In this document: positions 49,735 through 60,434 of the stretch, one piece after another
Layout of the letters: each line of letters begins with the position of its first letter
How positions within the stretch are numbered: the first letter of the stretch is position 1
The notes under the pieces: model-generated
What the model was told of the DNA's origin: nothing
What the model saw: only the letters and a program-made list of their open reading frames with translations
Databases searched by the model: none
Origin: Hyalella azteca
Lineage: Eukaryota; Arthropoda; Malacostraca; Amphipoda; Hyalellidae
DNA: 64,000 nucleotides
Assembly (NCBI RefSeq): GCF_000764305.2
Contig: NW_025932564.1
Span: forward strand, 1 to 64,000
Direction: 5' to 3'
Translations under genes and position numbers: made by a program

Positions 49735-50042
49735 TAAACGCAATGGAAGCGCAATTAAGACTTCAAAGATCAGCTCTTCTCCGGGGCTAAAAATTCTACC
49801 ATGAAAATATCTCACCCGAAATTCAAGGTTTACAGAAGCTAAATTTCGAAGGTAATGAGGCTGTCCCATATGAGCCTTCCGTCCAGCCGCTTGCTTCCTT
49901 AATGCTTACAAGTATCAGAAAGTCGAGTAGAATAAGCATAGGAAGTGTAAAAATTTCTTGAGGAAGGAAGACTAATGACGGTACATGGATGGCCTAACCA
50001 TCTCCCCCTCCCCGTAGTGGACTTGAGGTCGCGCCTGCTCCG

Positions 50043-53000
50043 TTAGTCGCGGCTGCCGCGTCATGCCGGCCGGGTGGGTGTCCTGACTTCATAGCTGCGT
50101 CGGCACGCAAAACGCAATCGACCGGTTAGGCAGAATGGGAGGCTTGAAATTTCTGTTCAATGAGATAACGGAAAATTTTCCGGCTCAACGCTTTAGGCTA
50201 CCCGAAAATAAAAACCACTATCTGCAAATGGAGGAGTCTCTTTTTAGACATGGCTCTTCTATACCTATACCACCAGCAATCTCATTTTAAAGCATAAGTC
50301 GCAAAACCTTGCAATATACATCCCACAAAAAAAACTTTTATTCTGAGCGGAACAGCCTAATTTTTCATTGAACGTTAGTAAATACATCCTTTCCTTTTTC
50401 CACAGACAAAAAATTTTTGCCATCAATTTGGCAGAGAGTTAGCTGTCCTAAGTAGTGTTTTAAACACAAAATCTTGCAAGGCGCTGCTTTTTTTTCGAGC
50501 AATGAGCGGGAGAAAAAGTGTTCAGGTTTTTACGTAGTCAGAGGTCACTGGAAGTTGGCTATCGCAAAAGGCCTAACAAAAAAACTCCACTCTATGCACG
50601 CAGGCAAATGAAACACGGCAAGCACAAAAAAAAAATTTCAATATGTACAAAATAAATAACTTGCTGGTGATTCTTCACCAGTAAGTGAAAAATATTTTTG
50701 GACTAATAGTTCAAATTTTTTAAATAGTTATGGAAAATTGTAATTAAATATAATTCTAAGGGGGAATCATTCAAATGGACGTACAAAAAAAAAAAACTAC
50801 GCTAAGATTACGAGTATTCATTTCATGGGTCGATTGAAACGTGATTAGTTCAGCTACACGTGAAAGTTGTCTTACACTCGCAGGCTTACATACATCACGG
50901 AGGTGTATACGTACAATATTTTCAATTCGATCCAGTTCGGCACTTCGCGCCACGACCTACATTTCGGTTTACAAAGGGTTATAGCTTACACCATTGAAAC
51001 GTTGTATTCTGCGAATACGGACAAATCAGTAAGAAATATTGTAAATTATAAGTAGATATTTGATCGTACAGATTGAATTCACTAAACATGCACGACTTTG
51101 GCAGCGCTATGGAGTGTCCGAGTGTCAACAGCACTGAACGCGATTTCCCTCACCACAAGAATCGTTAAAAGAAACAACCATCAGTAAAGAGGGAAAGCTG
51201 CGACGAGCAGCGAAACCAAGACAAATGAAGTACGACGTTTTGCTTTCTACATTTATTTCCAGCAAAACAGTAATCCATCTACAGAATGCTAGCAATCATA
51301 ACAAAAACGCACTGAAAGGAGAGCATATGTGGAAACTTGAAATTTTTTGGGACGAACTTCGTGTAACAGATGTGTGCATTACCACTCCAGCACATCCGTC
51401 TTATACGGTAGTATGTTTGTCATCGTGACAGCATATGTCCGATCCCCTATTATGATTGAAATATGCAAATAATTCGATATAAACCCTTACATAGTATAGT
51501 TTATAAATACTGAACATTATTTCACGTTTAACTTCACAGCGTCAAGCGACGGTGCACAACATAATTCATCATTCGTTGTCTCCTGCCCTGAACGAACATT
51601 CTACGAGATTAAACTAGCTAACTCGCGAATTTAATCTTTACTCAACGTCTGGATGAAAATTCAGCATACTCGGAAGACAAGTCCATTGAAAGTTCGGACT
51701 AAAAAGGCAGTTCTTTGTAAGACATGAGCATTCTGCACTCGAGATGGAAGCCTGCAGCAGTAAAGAGCTAGCATCCACAGCAGAGTGCCCGAGCCCACGT
51801 GAACTGCAACAGTGTGGGCGCACCTAACCTACGTATCAACATGGACAGCCCACGTACATGAAGCAGTAGCCACCTCAACTTTTAGATTCACTAATACGAG
51901 CAGCTTTAACTTCATTTATTTTTTAATTATTCGAAGTTCTAATGACCGATGGTTTGTTTGAGAAAAGCGATGAAGTCCAGTTGTAATCTGATGCACTGGA
52001 AGCAACAGAAGGACAAAAAAATGCAACTTGCGGCTGTCGCTGCGAACGGTTATCGTACCTGCCACGCTGCCGGAGGCCCGACTTTTTACCTCATGATACA
52101 TAATTTATCAGGTACAATGAACGCTCTTCCGCTCCCAATGAGCTAAGCAATACGGTAAAAGTAAAAAAATTACCTAAGTACTGGATCCTCAATAAGCAAT
52201 GTTTCGTTTTTTTTTCTGTAGAATTTAGCCTGAAGGTAAAATGTTTTATCTTTGAATGAAATTTTTCTCATCTCTTGAATCGAAGGGATACAAGTACTTT
52301 CTTCTCCCTAGATTATATCTACAAGTCTACAACCTAATATATTGAAATACACATAGCAACAACAGTAGTTCAAAATTGCCAAAACAAGGCTAGGCTAGCT
52401 TTTATCAAGGCTAGCTGTCCGTTTTCCCGAATAAATTTAATATATAGCTTGAAGTATTGAAATGCATTAAACACTTGCGAATGTAATCATTTCCTCGCGA
52501 GAGAGACACGCACAGTTTCACAGGGACACTTAGTCTTGGGAATCTTTTTTGAAAGTACCGTAGTGTTTAACAGTCTATACTATGGCAGATGAAGACGATT
52601 AGACATTGTGCGCAAAATTGGCGACACGATTAGCTGTTTGGCTTTTAGCATTTGAATACGATTAAAGATTGTGCGCAAAGCTGGCAAACAAGATTAACCG
52701 CTTAGAGATATCCAGATTCCAGGAAGTGCCTAAGTTTGGCCATGGACATCGCATGGCAATTGCTTTAGTTTCCTTGTAATTTTCGTCAAATAAAATTTTG
52801 TACAGATGCATATGACCTTAAAAAACTATCAAAATATCCGGCAGGTTAAGGCTGATTTCATGTAGAAAGAGATGTAAAAATACACACGAAATATATCACA
52901 CTCGAGTCAAGACTCAAGTCAAAATCAACCCCATCCTCAACGAAACGCACGAAATCCCCCAGTTCAAATGTTATTCAAAGACGCATTGAAAAATAGTTAT

Positions 53001-53780
53001 CTAAAATAAGTGGGCCCTGACACCTAATACTATTACTAATATTAACAGGTTACAGGATAGCTACTGCTGAGGCTATGGTTGACGACTTGACATTCACGTA
53101 GCCTACTCGGTACTCTTACTATGTAGTATGTACATTCATAATGAATTCATTTCATGAGCATAGCATTAACCAATTGCAAAATGTGAAGATTGTGTACAAT
53201 TTTTTATAAGGACAATCGATTGACTATCAAGTCCGAAAAAACCTACCTTACTAAGTTACTAACCTTAGTAACCTCACAAACATAGGCCAATGCACATTGC
53301 AATTCAACCATGCTGAGAAATTGAGAATTGCACGATCCAACGTAAACAACTCGATATTTCGAGGTTTCCTGTAAACAGAGTGTAGGATACTGAAACTTTC
53401 CACATTTAATTCCCTAAAATCTGTCTTTCGATTGAAAGCAGACCGGCAGACGAGCGATTATAGAATATGTTTATGCACGAGCTTCTTTCAATTTTGGGTT
53501 TTGTCGAAAACTGAAATTGCCACTTGCAAGTTCTCACAACTCAACTATCAAGTTATTGTTTTGGACTTTACAAACGGGTTAAGTTTGAATGCAAAGCTTG
53601 TGAAGTAAATTTCACTTAAATAAAAAATACATCAACATGTCAGAGCAGAACGAATTAATATAGTCATTCACATTTCACGATACTTAACGCACGAGCTTCA
53701 ACTTTGCCGGTTCTCTACAAGCTTGTTGATCAGCTCTCCAAATGACACAGCCATACTTGACCACGTTCTAGCATGCACTG
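50043..53780. other. Divergent intergenic tract between rab23 and tmem220, left part
   Basis: A short GC-rich patch (50043-50110) follows the repeat element. The rest is AT-rich with frames under 70 codons on both strands. I see no gene, tRNA or structured repeat. Confidence 0.45.
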
Positions 53781-53879
53781 AGTGATGGGAGTGAAGTCAG
53801 TGAACCGAGTGATCAGTGATGGACTGATGGCATCATGGCGGGACATGGCCGATGGGAATATGGTTATATGGGATGGGCC

Positions 53880-54428
53880 GGGCCGCGACCCGTCGCGAAG
53901 AAGACAGAAACTTGAGTTAAAAGACTAGGTCTAACAATTTTTTCCTTTAATTAAAAGTTGGCCCTGCATAGCATCGCAAGCATGCGTAACTAGTTGCTGG
54001 CATGTTTCTTATATCAAAATAAGCTCCATGTTTTGCCATGAAAAATACGCCTAATTAAAATTGAAGGACCAAATTATCAGAAAAAAACGGGAATTACACT
54101 TTTCATAAAAAAGGCCCAAAACGGATAAAAAGGCCAAATTAATTTTTGTCGGGCCAATGCCTTTAAAAAAGGCCACATCTGCGAAATTTGGCCTGAAAAA
54201 GGCACATCTGGCAACACTGGATGGGATGGGAGTGGGACTCATGGGCCGGGGGCCGCCGGGCCGCGAAGAAGACAGAAACTTCAGTTAGAAGACTAGGTCT
54301 AGCAATTTTTTCCTTTAAATTAAAGTCGGCCCTGCATAGCATCGCAAGCATGCGTAACTAGTTACTGGCATTCTTGTTATGATATCAAAATAAGTTCCAT
54401 GTTTTGCCATGAAACATACGCCTAAACT
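53880..54428. repeat. Duplicated 180-bp block around a TIR-ended fragment
   Basis: GCGAAGAAGACAGAAACTT... to ...GCCATGAAAMATACGCCTAA occurs at about 53895-54055 and again at 54265-54428. Between them lies AT-rich sequence with repeated AAAAAGGCC, ending GGCACATCTGGCAACACTGG. The reverse of that, CCAGTGTTGCCAGATGTGCC, looks like a hAT-type terminus. The flanks are GGGCC-rich. Confidence 0.6.
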
Positions 54429-54763
54429 ACGAAGGAAATCGCACAGCAAAATATCGTATATATAATTTTTGAAGCTCATTTTTTAAATAGTCAAATTTTC
54501 ACTGCTAAATTATGGATGATTTCTAGACAGATGTTCTTCAATGGGATCACATTATGAATTCACAATATAAAATATTTAGAGTTCATTCCAATCATTCGCA
54601 TTCATCTTGCGCAAGCATTCTTACAAAGACTAAGCGCCGAATTCTGTGCCCTATTAGCAGAAATGAACGTCGATAAATTTCAGAAATCTTTTTAGAAAAA
54701 AATATATATATCAGATTGATATTTAGAGAGTGTAACAAGCGGGCTTTCTACCCGATGCTATGT

Positions 54764-54801
54764 CTGTCTCTTATACACATCTAGATGTGTATAAGAGACA
54801 G
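54764..54801. other. Nextera mate-pair junction adapter (assembly artefact)
   Basis: Third perfect 38-bp copy. Translated in one frame it gives VSYTHLDVYKRQ, a peptide familiar as adapter contamination in predicted proteomes. It joins unique intergenic DNA to a 14-bp satellite. Confidence 0.97.
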
Positions 54802-54931
54802 GTGTCAGCCCCGGCATGTCAGCCCCGGAGTGTCAGCCCCGGAGTGTCAGCCCCGGCATGTCAGCCCCGGCGTGTCAGCCCCGGAGTGTCAGCCCCGGCG
54901 TGTCAGCCCCGGAGTGTCAGCCCCGGAGTGT
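54802..54931. repeat. 14-bp GC-rich satellite
   Basis: About nine units of GTGTCAGCCCCGGA, bounded by the adapter and the N at 54932. Its GC content is far above that of the surroundings, and both ends are assembly breaks, so its true location is uncertain. Confidence 0.93.
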
Positions 54932-55023
54932 NAAACCATCATATTCGGAGTATGTAAATAATCTAGAGCCACTTAGGAAGGTCACATTTATAAATAAATA
55001 TTATATTACATTATGGCTTGGCA

Positions 55024-55170
55024 TATTATGAATATGCTAAATGAATTAGCATATAGCTAAATGAATTATGGCTTATGAATAATATTATGAATATGCTAAA
55101 TGAATTAGCATATAGCTAAATGAATTATGGCTTATGAATAATATGCTTGGCATATTATGAATATGCCAAG
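55024..55170. repeat. 60-bp tandem duplication rich in small palindromes
   Basis: Two and a half copies (55024 and 55084) with ATATGCTAAATGAATTAGCATAT inverted pairs (arms ATATGCTAA/TTAGCATAT). Confidence 0.85.
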
Positions 55171-55855
55171 AAACAAGGAGATACGAATAATCTAGAATGA
55201 GTCACTAAGCAACAGATTTTGTTAGACATATCAGACCGCGGTCCGTCATGGCGACCACGTCAATTTGACCAGCAACGATCGCTGTACGGAACTGAGAAGC
55301 ACTTGCAGAGCTGCGGTGTGTCAGGACAGAGATTCATATATTACCCGTGTAAACTATACAAGAAATAAATAATTGCTGAATCCTTAAAAAATAACAATTC
55401 TTAATACTGATGATTTAACCTCATGTGTGCGTTGTCGATGGTGAGGAGCTAGTAGATTATACAGTTATACCTATAATAATGTACTATGCATTTAAAATGA
55501 CTAAACATTGTTCAGTGTGTGGTATACACGAGTACGTGACATTATAATTCTAACAACAATAGCTCGTTCCATAAATATCTACTTCGAAGTTCAATAAAAA
55601 AAACTATGCAATCACTTTAGAAACATTCGTTTTCGCGTTTTTTCGCGAAAACTCATATATGTCCATTCGTGTGCCCACGAAAGTTGATGCCAAGGAAATT
55701 CAACATTAATATTTATATAATTTAAATTTTGATGGTTTGTTTGTGCATGATATTAGAGAGGCGATCGCATTGCATCTTCTCTACAATCTTATTTTGACCA
55801 GTTTGTTACAACGTGTAACATTATTGGCATATGTAACCTAAACCTAGTCCCAAGC

Positions 55856-55862
55856 TATATAA
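55856..55862 (+). promoter_or_regulatory. Candidate TATA box for the tmem220-like gene
   Basis: TATATAA lies 71 bp before the ATG at 55933. A start site about 30 bp downstream would leave a short 5' UTR. It is in AT-rich DNA, so chance is a real alternative. Confidence 0.3.
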
Positions 55863-55932
55863 CCTTGTCCTTGTTTACCTGCTACTTATTCGACACAATT
55901 TTCCTAGCAACGCCTGATTAACCCGCTAATAA

Positions 55933-58900
55933 ATGATAATTTCATTACAGTGGAATTCACTTGACATCGAGAAGGTGGAACGAGCCCAAAAAGATTCGAC
56001 TGCAAGCTCTGATTCCGACATCATAAAAGAGAGATTTCTGGTCGAAGATTTGAGCTTTGTCAATCAAGCAGAGCCAAGCTTCAGCAATACTCCAGAAGAG
56101 ATTAAAATAATTGGTAAAGAAATGGATTACTCCCCCTTGAGCCAGAACCGTCAGGAAGGCAACGAAATTTGCAGTGAAGAAGTATGTAACAAATTCTTCA
56201 TTTGGAAGTTAAGGTTTCTTCACACAATCATGGCTGCAGTCCTGGTGTTTGTGGGCATGCAGCAAATAGAGCGACCCGACGCTGCGGTTTGGATTGTGAG
56301 TAAAAACATTATATATGAATAGTGATACTGGTATAAACAACAGGTAGATATATTTTTATGGAATAAATTCATCCAAAGACGCGTATCCCCAGAGACGCGT
56401 ATCACTATATCCCAGTCGGTCACAGTCAGGTTCTGAGCACCCAAGTTAGAGTTCCTGAGTACTTAACCGAGCTATGGAGAATTTATTACATCTAAATTTT
56501 CATTTATTACACCAATAATAAATTATACAAAACAGGTGTCAGGATACCTTGACGACATTGCAAAAAAGAACTTGAAACGGGATAAATAATGAAATTACTG
56601 TTAAAAATATATATACTATGCCTATTTTCGTAAGAGCCCCGCATATGGTAGTATCTTTCATTATTTGGCTTAATACCCAAGTTATAAAATGAAAATTTCA
56701 ACTTTTTCAAATAAGGCAGGTATTCAATCAAAAACGCGTCGCTATAATTTAAAAATTGTTCTGAATAATTTTATCTGGAATTTCACCAACAATTGTCAAT
56801 TATAGTCGATATATAAAACTCGCGGAATTTGTTCTCCATTCGACGGTTTTAATAAAGCAAACAATGAAACGGTTTCATTTTTTCTGTTTCAACAGCCCTT
56901 GTTCACGGTGCCAGCCGTTATCACATTGCTCTCGACACTCAAAGTCACGTTCATCGGTGAGTGCAAACATTAAATTACCCAAAAGACTTGTTTGATGCCA
57001 ACACAAATTATGATTTAGTAACAAATATTTATCGTGAAACATTATTAACAGGATGAATTGCGTGCAAGTAATAATTCGTGTCCAATATAAAACTCGAACA
57101 AAACCATTTTGCATTGAACCTAATCGCACTTCGTGAATAAAACAAAATTAATGTAATATATAACGAAAAACTATGAATATCCGTCATAATAGTCATTTGT
57201 TCATTCATATTTCTTTTCAAAAATTATAATGTTTTATAATTTTTCTTATCTATTTATGATATATTTTAAAAAATTTCTCCTTGTTTGTTCATATTATATT
57301 TATTAAATTTGTTTATATATATGAAAATTTGTATATTTTTCATAATGTATAAAATTTTTGCGTTTTTATATAAAATTTCACAAATTTCACGGCCTAAACT
57401 TGATATTTATTGTAAGATGGCGTATGCATGCGTTCGCTGGTGAGCGTGTATCTGGGCAGCGCGATATGCCTTATGTGATTATTATTATTATTATGCATTA
57501 TTATGTAATTAATATTATTATTATGTATTATTATGTAATTAATATTATTATTATGTATTATTATGTAATTAATATTATTGTAAGATGGTGTGTGCATGCG
57601 TTCGCTGGTGAGCGTGTACCTGGGCAGCGCGATATGCCTGCTGATCTTCCTGGCTACGTCACTGCTCGTGGTCATGGCTAAGCAGACCTACGACGTTACC
57701 TACAACCCTCTCAACTTCCAGGAGGGCAGGTATGAATATCTAGATAGATATATGAATGCAGGTATGAATATCTACACATAGGCATAACTTACGCATGAAG
57801 GTGGCGTAATTTATTTATAATAAATTAAATGAAATTAATTAAATGAAATATATAATAAATTTATAATAAATCTAATGAATAAAAGAATGTATAGGCATTC
57901 TCATGTAATTTATACATGAGAATGCTTATACAGGCAGGTATAAATGTATTTTTATACTTGGTCATGTTTATACACGAGCATAGTTATACATACGAGTAGG
58001 AATAATCATAAATGGATGTAATTATTCGCATTAGTAATCACATTTATACCTGTGCATGCTTATACAGACGGTAAGCATACTTAAATACGGGCAGTGAGAC
58101 AAATTTGATAATTGGCATACTTATTCAAACATGTAGGCATATTTATTCATAGATGGGAATAATTATGCATGCAGGTAAACATACATATGAAAACACATAT
58201 GTACGCACATTCATGCAGGCAGGAAGGCACTATATCAAATATTCAGGTATCAAGGTAGACAATTGATCAAATGATCAGTGCATGTGCTTGGTTTAAATTG
58301 TATCAAATAAATCAGGTAACATGTGACACACTTTAATAGAATTGATTTTTTTAGTTACAATTTATATGAAGATAACAAACTTCCACTAAGAAAAGCATTT
58401 AGACTGACCAATAGTTTAAACGCACTCGAAAATTCAAACGCTAATATTCAAATATTAGGTCTTCTGAAAAAATATCACTTCTACTATTGAATGTCAGCAA
58501 AAATTTGCTTTAATTTGAAGGGAGATGATGGCCGTGGCAGTGTGCGTTGGCTGGCAGAAATTCCACCTCTTCACGGTTAAAGAACAAGCAAGGTATTCAT
58601 TCTTTTTCTTAATTACGAGTTCAGTCACTCCGCAAAACGATGCGAATAAACTCTTCTATTCCTGCATTTAAAAAGTTCGCTAAGAATCGTAATGTATTTA
58701 TATATCAATTCCTTGACCATTTAAATAAATCTGACAAGTGAAGTGAATTTTTGTTGAATGTGATGCACTACATCAGATTCGGTGGAACCATTTCAATTGT
58801 AACAAATACTAAAAGAAGTATTGTAACAACAATACTTCTTTTAACAATTTTTACAAATACAAATAACAATTTTTTTAACAATTGTAACAAATACGGCCGT

Positions 58901-59106
58901 TAAACTAACTAAGGGAATGTTTCTCCAGGGTGACCAGAAACCAAAAAGGCCACCAAAGACCGGCAACGGTCTCAGCTCAAGCTATGCTGAAGCGCCTGCT
59001 TACGTTGATTATAATTCCGGGGGCGCTGTTTTTTGCAACGTTGAGTGCGGTACGATTCAAGGGTCGGTTGCAGGGAATTTTTTTCTGGACAAAGTCCTCG
59101 ATTTAG
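55933..59106 (+). CDS. TMEM220-like four-helix membrane protein
   Basis: Exons: 55933-56295, 56896-56956, 57585-57729, 58521-58592 and 58929 to 59106; all junction phases agree. There are about 90 acidic cytosolic residues, then helices in MAAVLVFVGMQQ, LFTVPAVITLLSTL, YLGSAICLLIFLATSLLVVM and LLTLIIIPGALFFATLSA. The match to TMEM220 rests on QQIERPDAAVWI followed by TVPAVITLL (family: QxNDPDAxxW...PAxLTL) and on NFQEGREMMAV (family: EEGRE..GL). Function of the family is poorly known. The N-terminal extension is unusual, since human TMEM220 is about 160 aa and this is about 270. TTTCATTACAG before 55951 may instead be an acceptor, so the start is uncertain. After ATLSA the frame runs on through MITE-like DNA to TAG at 59104; alternatively GTACGA at 59050 is a donor. 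Confidence 0.72.
57407..57471 (+). pseudogene. Partial upstream copy of tmem220 exon 3 start
   Basis: Repeats the acceptor TTATTGTAAG and the first 56 coding bases of exon 3 (ATGCGTTCGCTGGTGAGCGT...GCGATATGCC), 165 bp upstream, then breaks into an ATT-rich array and a TGA. The differences from the real exon are all at third positions and silent (GGC/GGT, GTA/GTG, TAT/TAC). Confidence 0.88.
57472..57580. repeat. 33-bp ATT-rich array between exon 3 copies
   Basis: Three units of ATTATTATGTATTATTATG plus TAATTAAT. They separate the partial exon copy from the real exon 3. Confidence 0.9.
57730..58520. other. tmem220 intron 3
   Basis: AT-rich with many TATxxATGCAGG-type fragments (TATACATGAGAATGC, GGCAGGTATAAATG) echoing the GGCAGGTATGAATATC at the exon 3 donor, including a 13-bp hairpin at 57895-57925. 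No coding signal. Confidence 0.5.
58811..58842. repeat. 14-bp perfect inverted repeat in tmem220 intron 4
   Basis: AAAAGAAGTATTGT, loop AACA, then the exact complement. It sits about 90 bp before the exon 5 acceptor among ACAATTTTTA repeats. Confidence 0.8.
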
Positions 59107-59365
59107 TTTATTTTTCAGTTGGTCGACAAAACTTTACGATGGAAATACTTCCTCATTAAATTTCACCAAGTACGAAAAAATAATTTTTGCTCATTAAATT
59201 TTACAATGTACAAAAAAAAAATAAAATTTAATTTTTGCACCGGAAGATACAAATTTACTGGAATATATTGCATTTTAAGCAATAATGTACTCGGACTTGT
59301 CCGCGCAATAATGTACTCCTTTTTGTCCGCGGACTTGGCCGTTTTTAGGCCATTTGACAGCCCTG
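59062..59365. mobile_element. MITE copy related to 449-674
   Basis: It aligns over most of its length with the upf2-intron MITE: GGTTGC near the start, TTAGTTT, ACTTCCTCATTAAATTT, CTCGGACTTG and TTGGCCGTTTTTAGG. It ends ACAGCCCTGG, which read backwards (CAGGGCTGTCAAATGG) matches the other copy's CAGGGTTGCCAGACGG start. The tmem220 reading frame ends inside it. Confidence 0.65.
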
Positions 59366-59436
59366 GTGTGTGGTGTCGCACCCAACGTGATAAGTTGCTT
59401 TGGAAGCTATGCAGTAAAATTATTCAGAAAATTAAA

Positions 59437-59645
59437 TGATTTGCTTTGAAGCTGAGAACATGAAGGGCTGAAATATCCACTGGAAGCTTAGTTAGCCTTG
59501 GAAGGTAAGCAGCTAAAGACCTCAAAATACACATTGATTTGCTTTTGAAGCTGAGAACATAAAGGGTTAAAATATCGACCGGAAGCTAAGTTAGCCTCGG
59601 AAGGTAAAGACATATAGATTTGCTTTTGAAGATGTGCAGGTAAAT
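59437..59645. repeat. 80-98-bp tandem repeat
   Basis: Two full copies and one partial starting GATTTGCTTTTGAAGCTGAG at 59438, 59536 and 59617, containing GGAAGCTAAGTTAGCCT. Confidence 0.85.
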
Positions 59646-59649
59646 TTTC

Positions 59650-60320
59650 TGATTATCCAAGGCTTTTCAGGCAGGTGAGTTGTTAAATTATCAAAATGTA
59701 CATCAGTTTTTCTCCATCGGCAGCAGAGCAGCCAAACACGGCGAAAAACGGTTGCTAAGCATGTAATTACGCACCATTAAATACAGCATATGTTTTTTCC
59801 AAGTAGGATGTTAAGTTCCAATAGTGGAAAGTTGAGTAAAACTTCGGCATCTGCCCTGACATTAATTGTTTCACTGTGTCCTGTAACGAGAAGATTTGAA
59901 CTAGTGTCATGTAAGATCGAATCAAGACGACGTTTTGTTGAGAAGTACATACATATATGATAAAAAATATAACTCAGTACTCACTGCAGTGAGTGACAGA
60001 AAGCGCATTTTCTCGTCGACGAAAACGTGAAGTCACAGATGGACAGACAGACGGACGGACATGACGAGCACAATGGTGCATTTTTTTCATGAATGAGAAA
60101 AAGCGCTAAAAACTAGCTAAATTCATGTTAATGATGAAGGTTAGAGAAACTCGTCTCCATCTCTTAGTTTTTTTAATAAAGATGGCTAATAATTTAGAAA
60201 AAACACACACATATACGTAATAAATTAAACATTAAAATTTAAAATATTTGGAAAGCTTCCGAGAAGAGAAGGCCTAAGTCAAAACCGCCGCATACGCAGG
60301 CAGATTACCGAGCCTATAAC
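59650..60320. other. Downstream of tmem220, no gene seen
   Basis: AT-rich. Near 60045, GACAGACAGACGGACGGACA follows GTGAAGTCACAGATG, a tail form like the non-LTR element ends elsewhere in the window. No coding signal. Confidence 0.4.
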
Positions 60321-60324
60321 CTCT

Positions 60325-60434
60325 CTCTGGCCCAGCCAATCTCTGGCCTAGCCAATCTCTGGCCTAGCCAATCTCAGGCCTAGCCAATCTCTGGCCTAGC
60401 CAATCTCTGGCCTAGCCAATCTCTGGCCTAGCGT
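60325..60434. repeat. 16-bp tandem array
   Basis: Seven copies of CTCTGGCCTAGCCAAT, nearly homogeneous. Confidence 0.94.

Larger units (their letters stand above)
47547..50042. mobile_element. Non-coding repeat element, copy 2
   Basis: Matches 35724-38393 from GGGCGCAGGT through the same terminal GAGGTCGCGCCTGCTCCGT, with scattered substitutions in the first 200 bp and near identity after. It carries a longer 18-bp satellite (48605-49165) and a nested insert (49236-49734). It lacks the extra 640 bp and the terminal triplication of copy 1. No open frame of note. Confidence 0.78.

Noticed and set aside
54760..54957. Protein beginning MSVSYTHLDVYKRQ with VSAPECQPRS repeats
   Set aside because: Translated adapter plus a 14-bp satellite; not a gene.
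59121..59171. Possible sixth tmem220 exon (acceptor TTTTTCAG, open frame)
   Set aside because: The stretch aligns with the MITE at 449-674, so the open frame and acceptor are MITE sequence.
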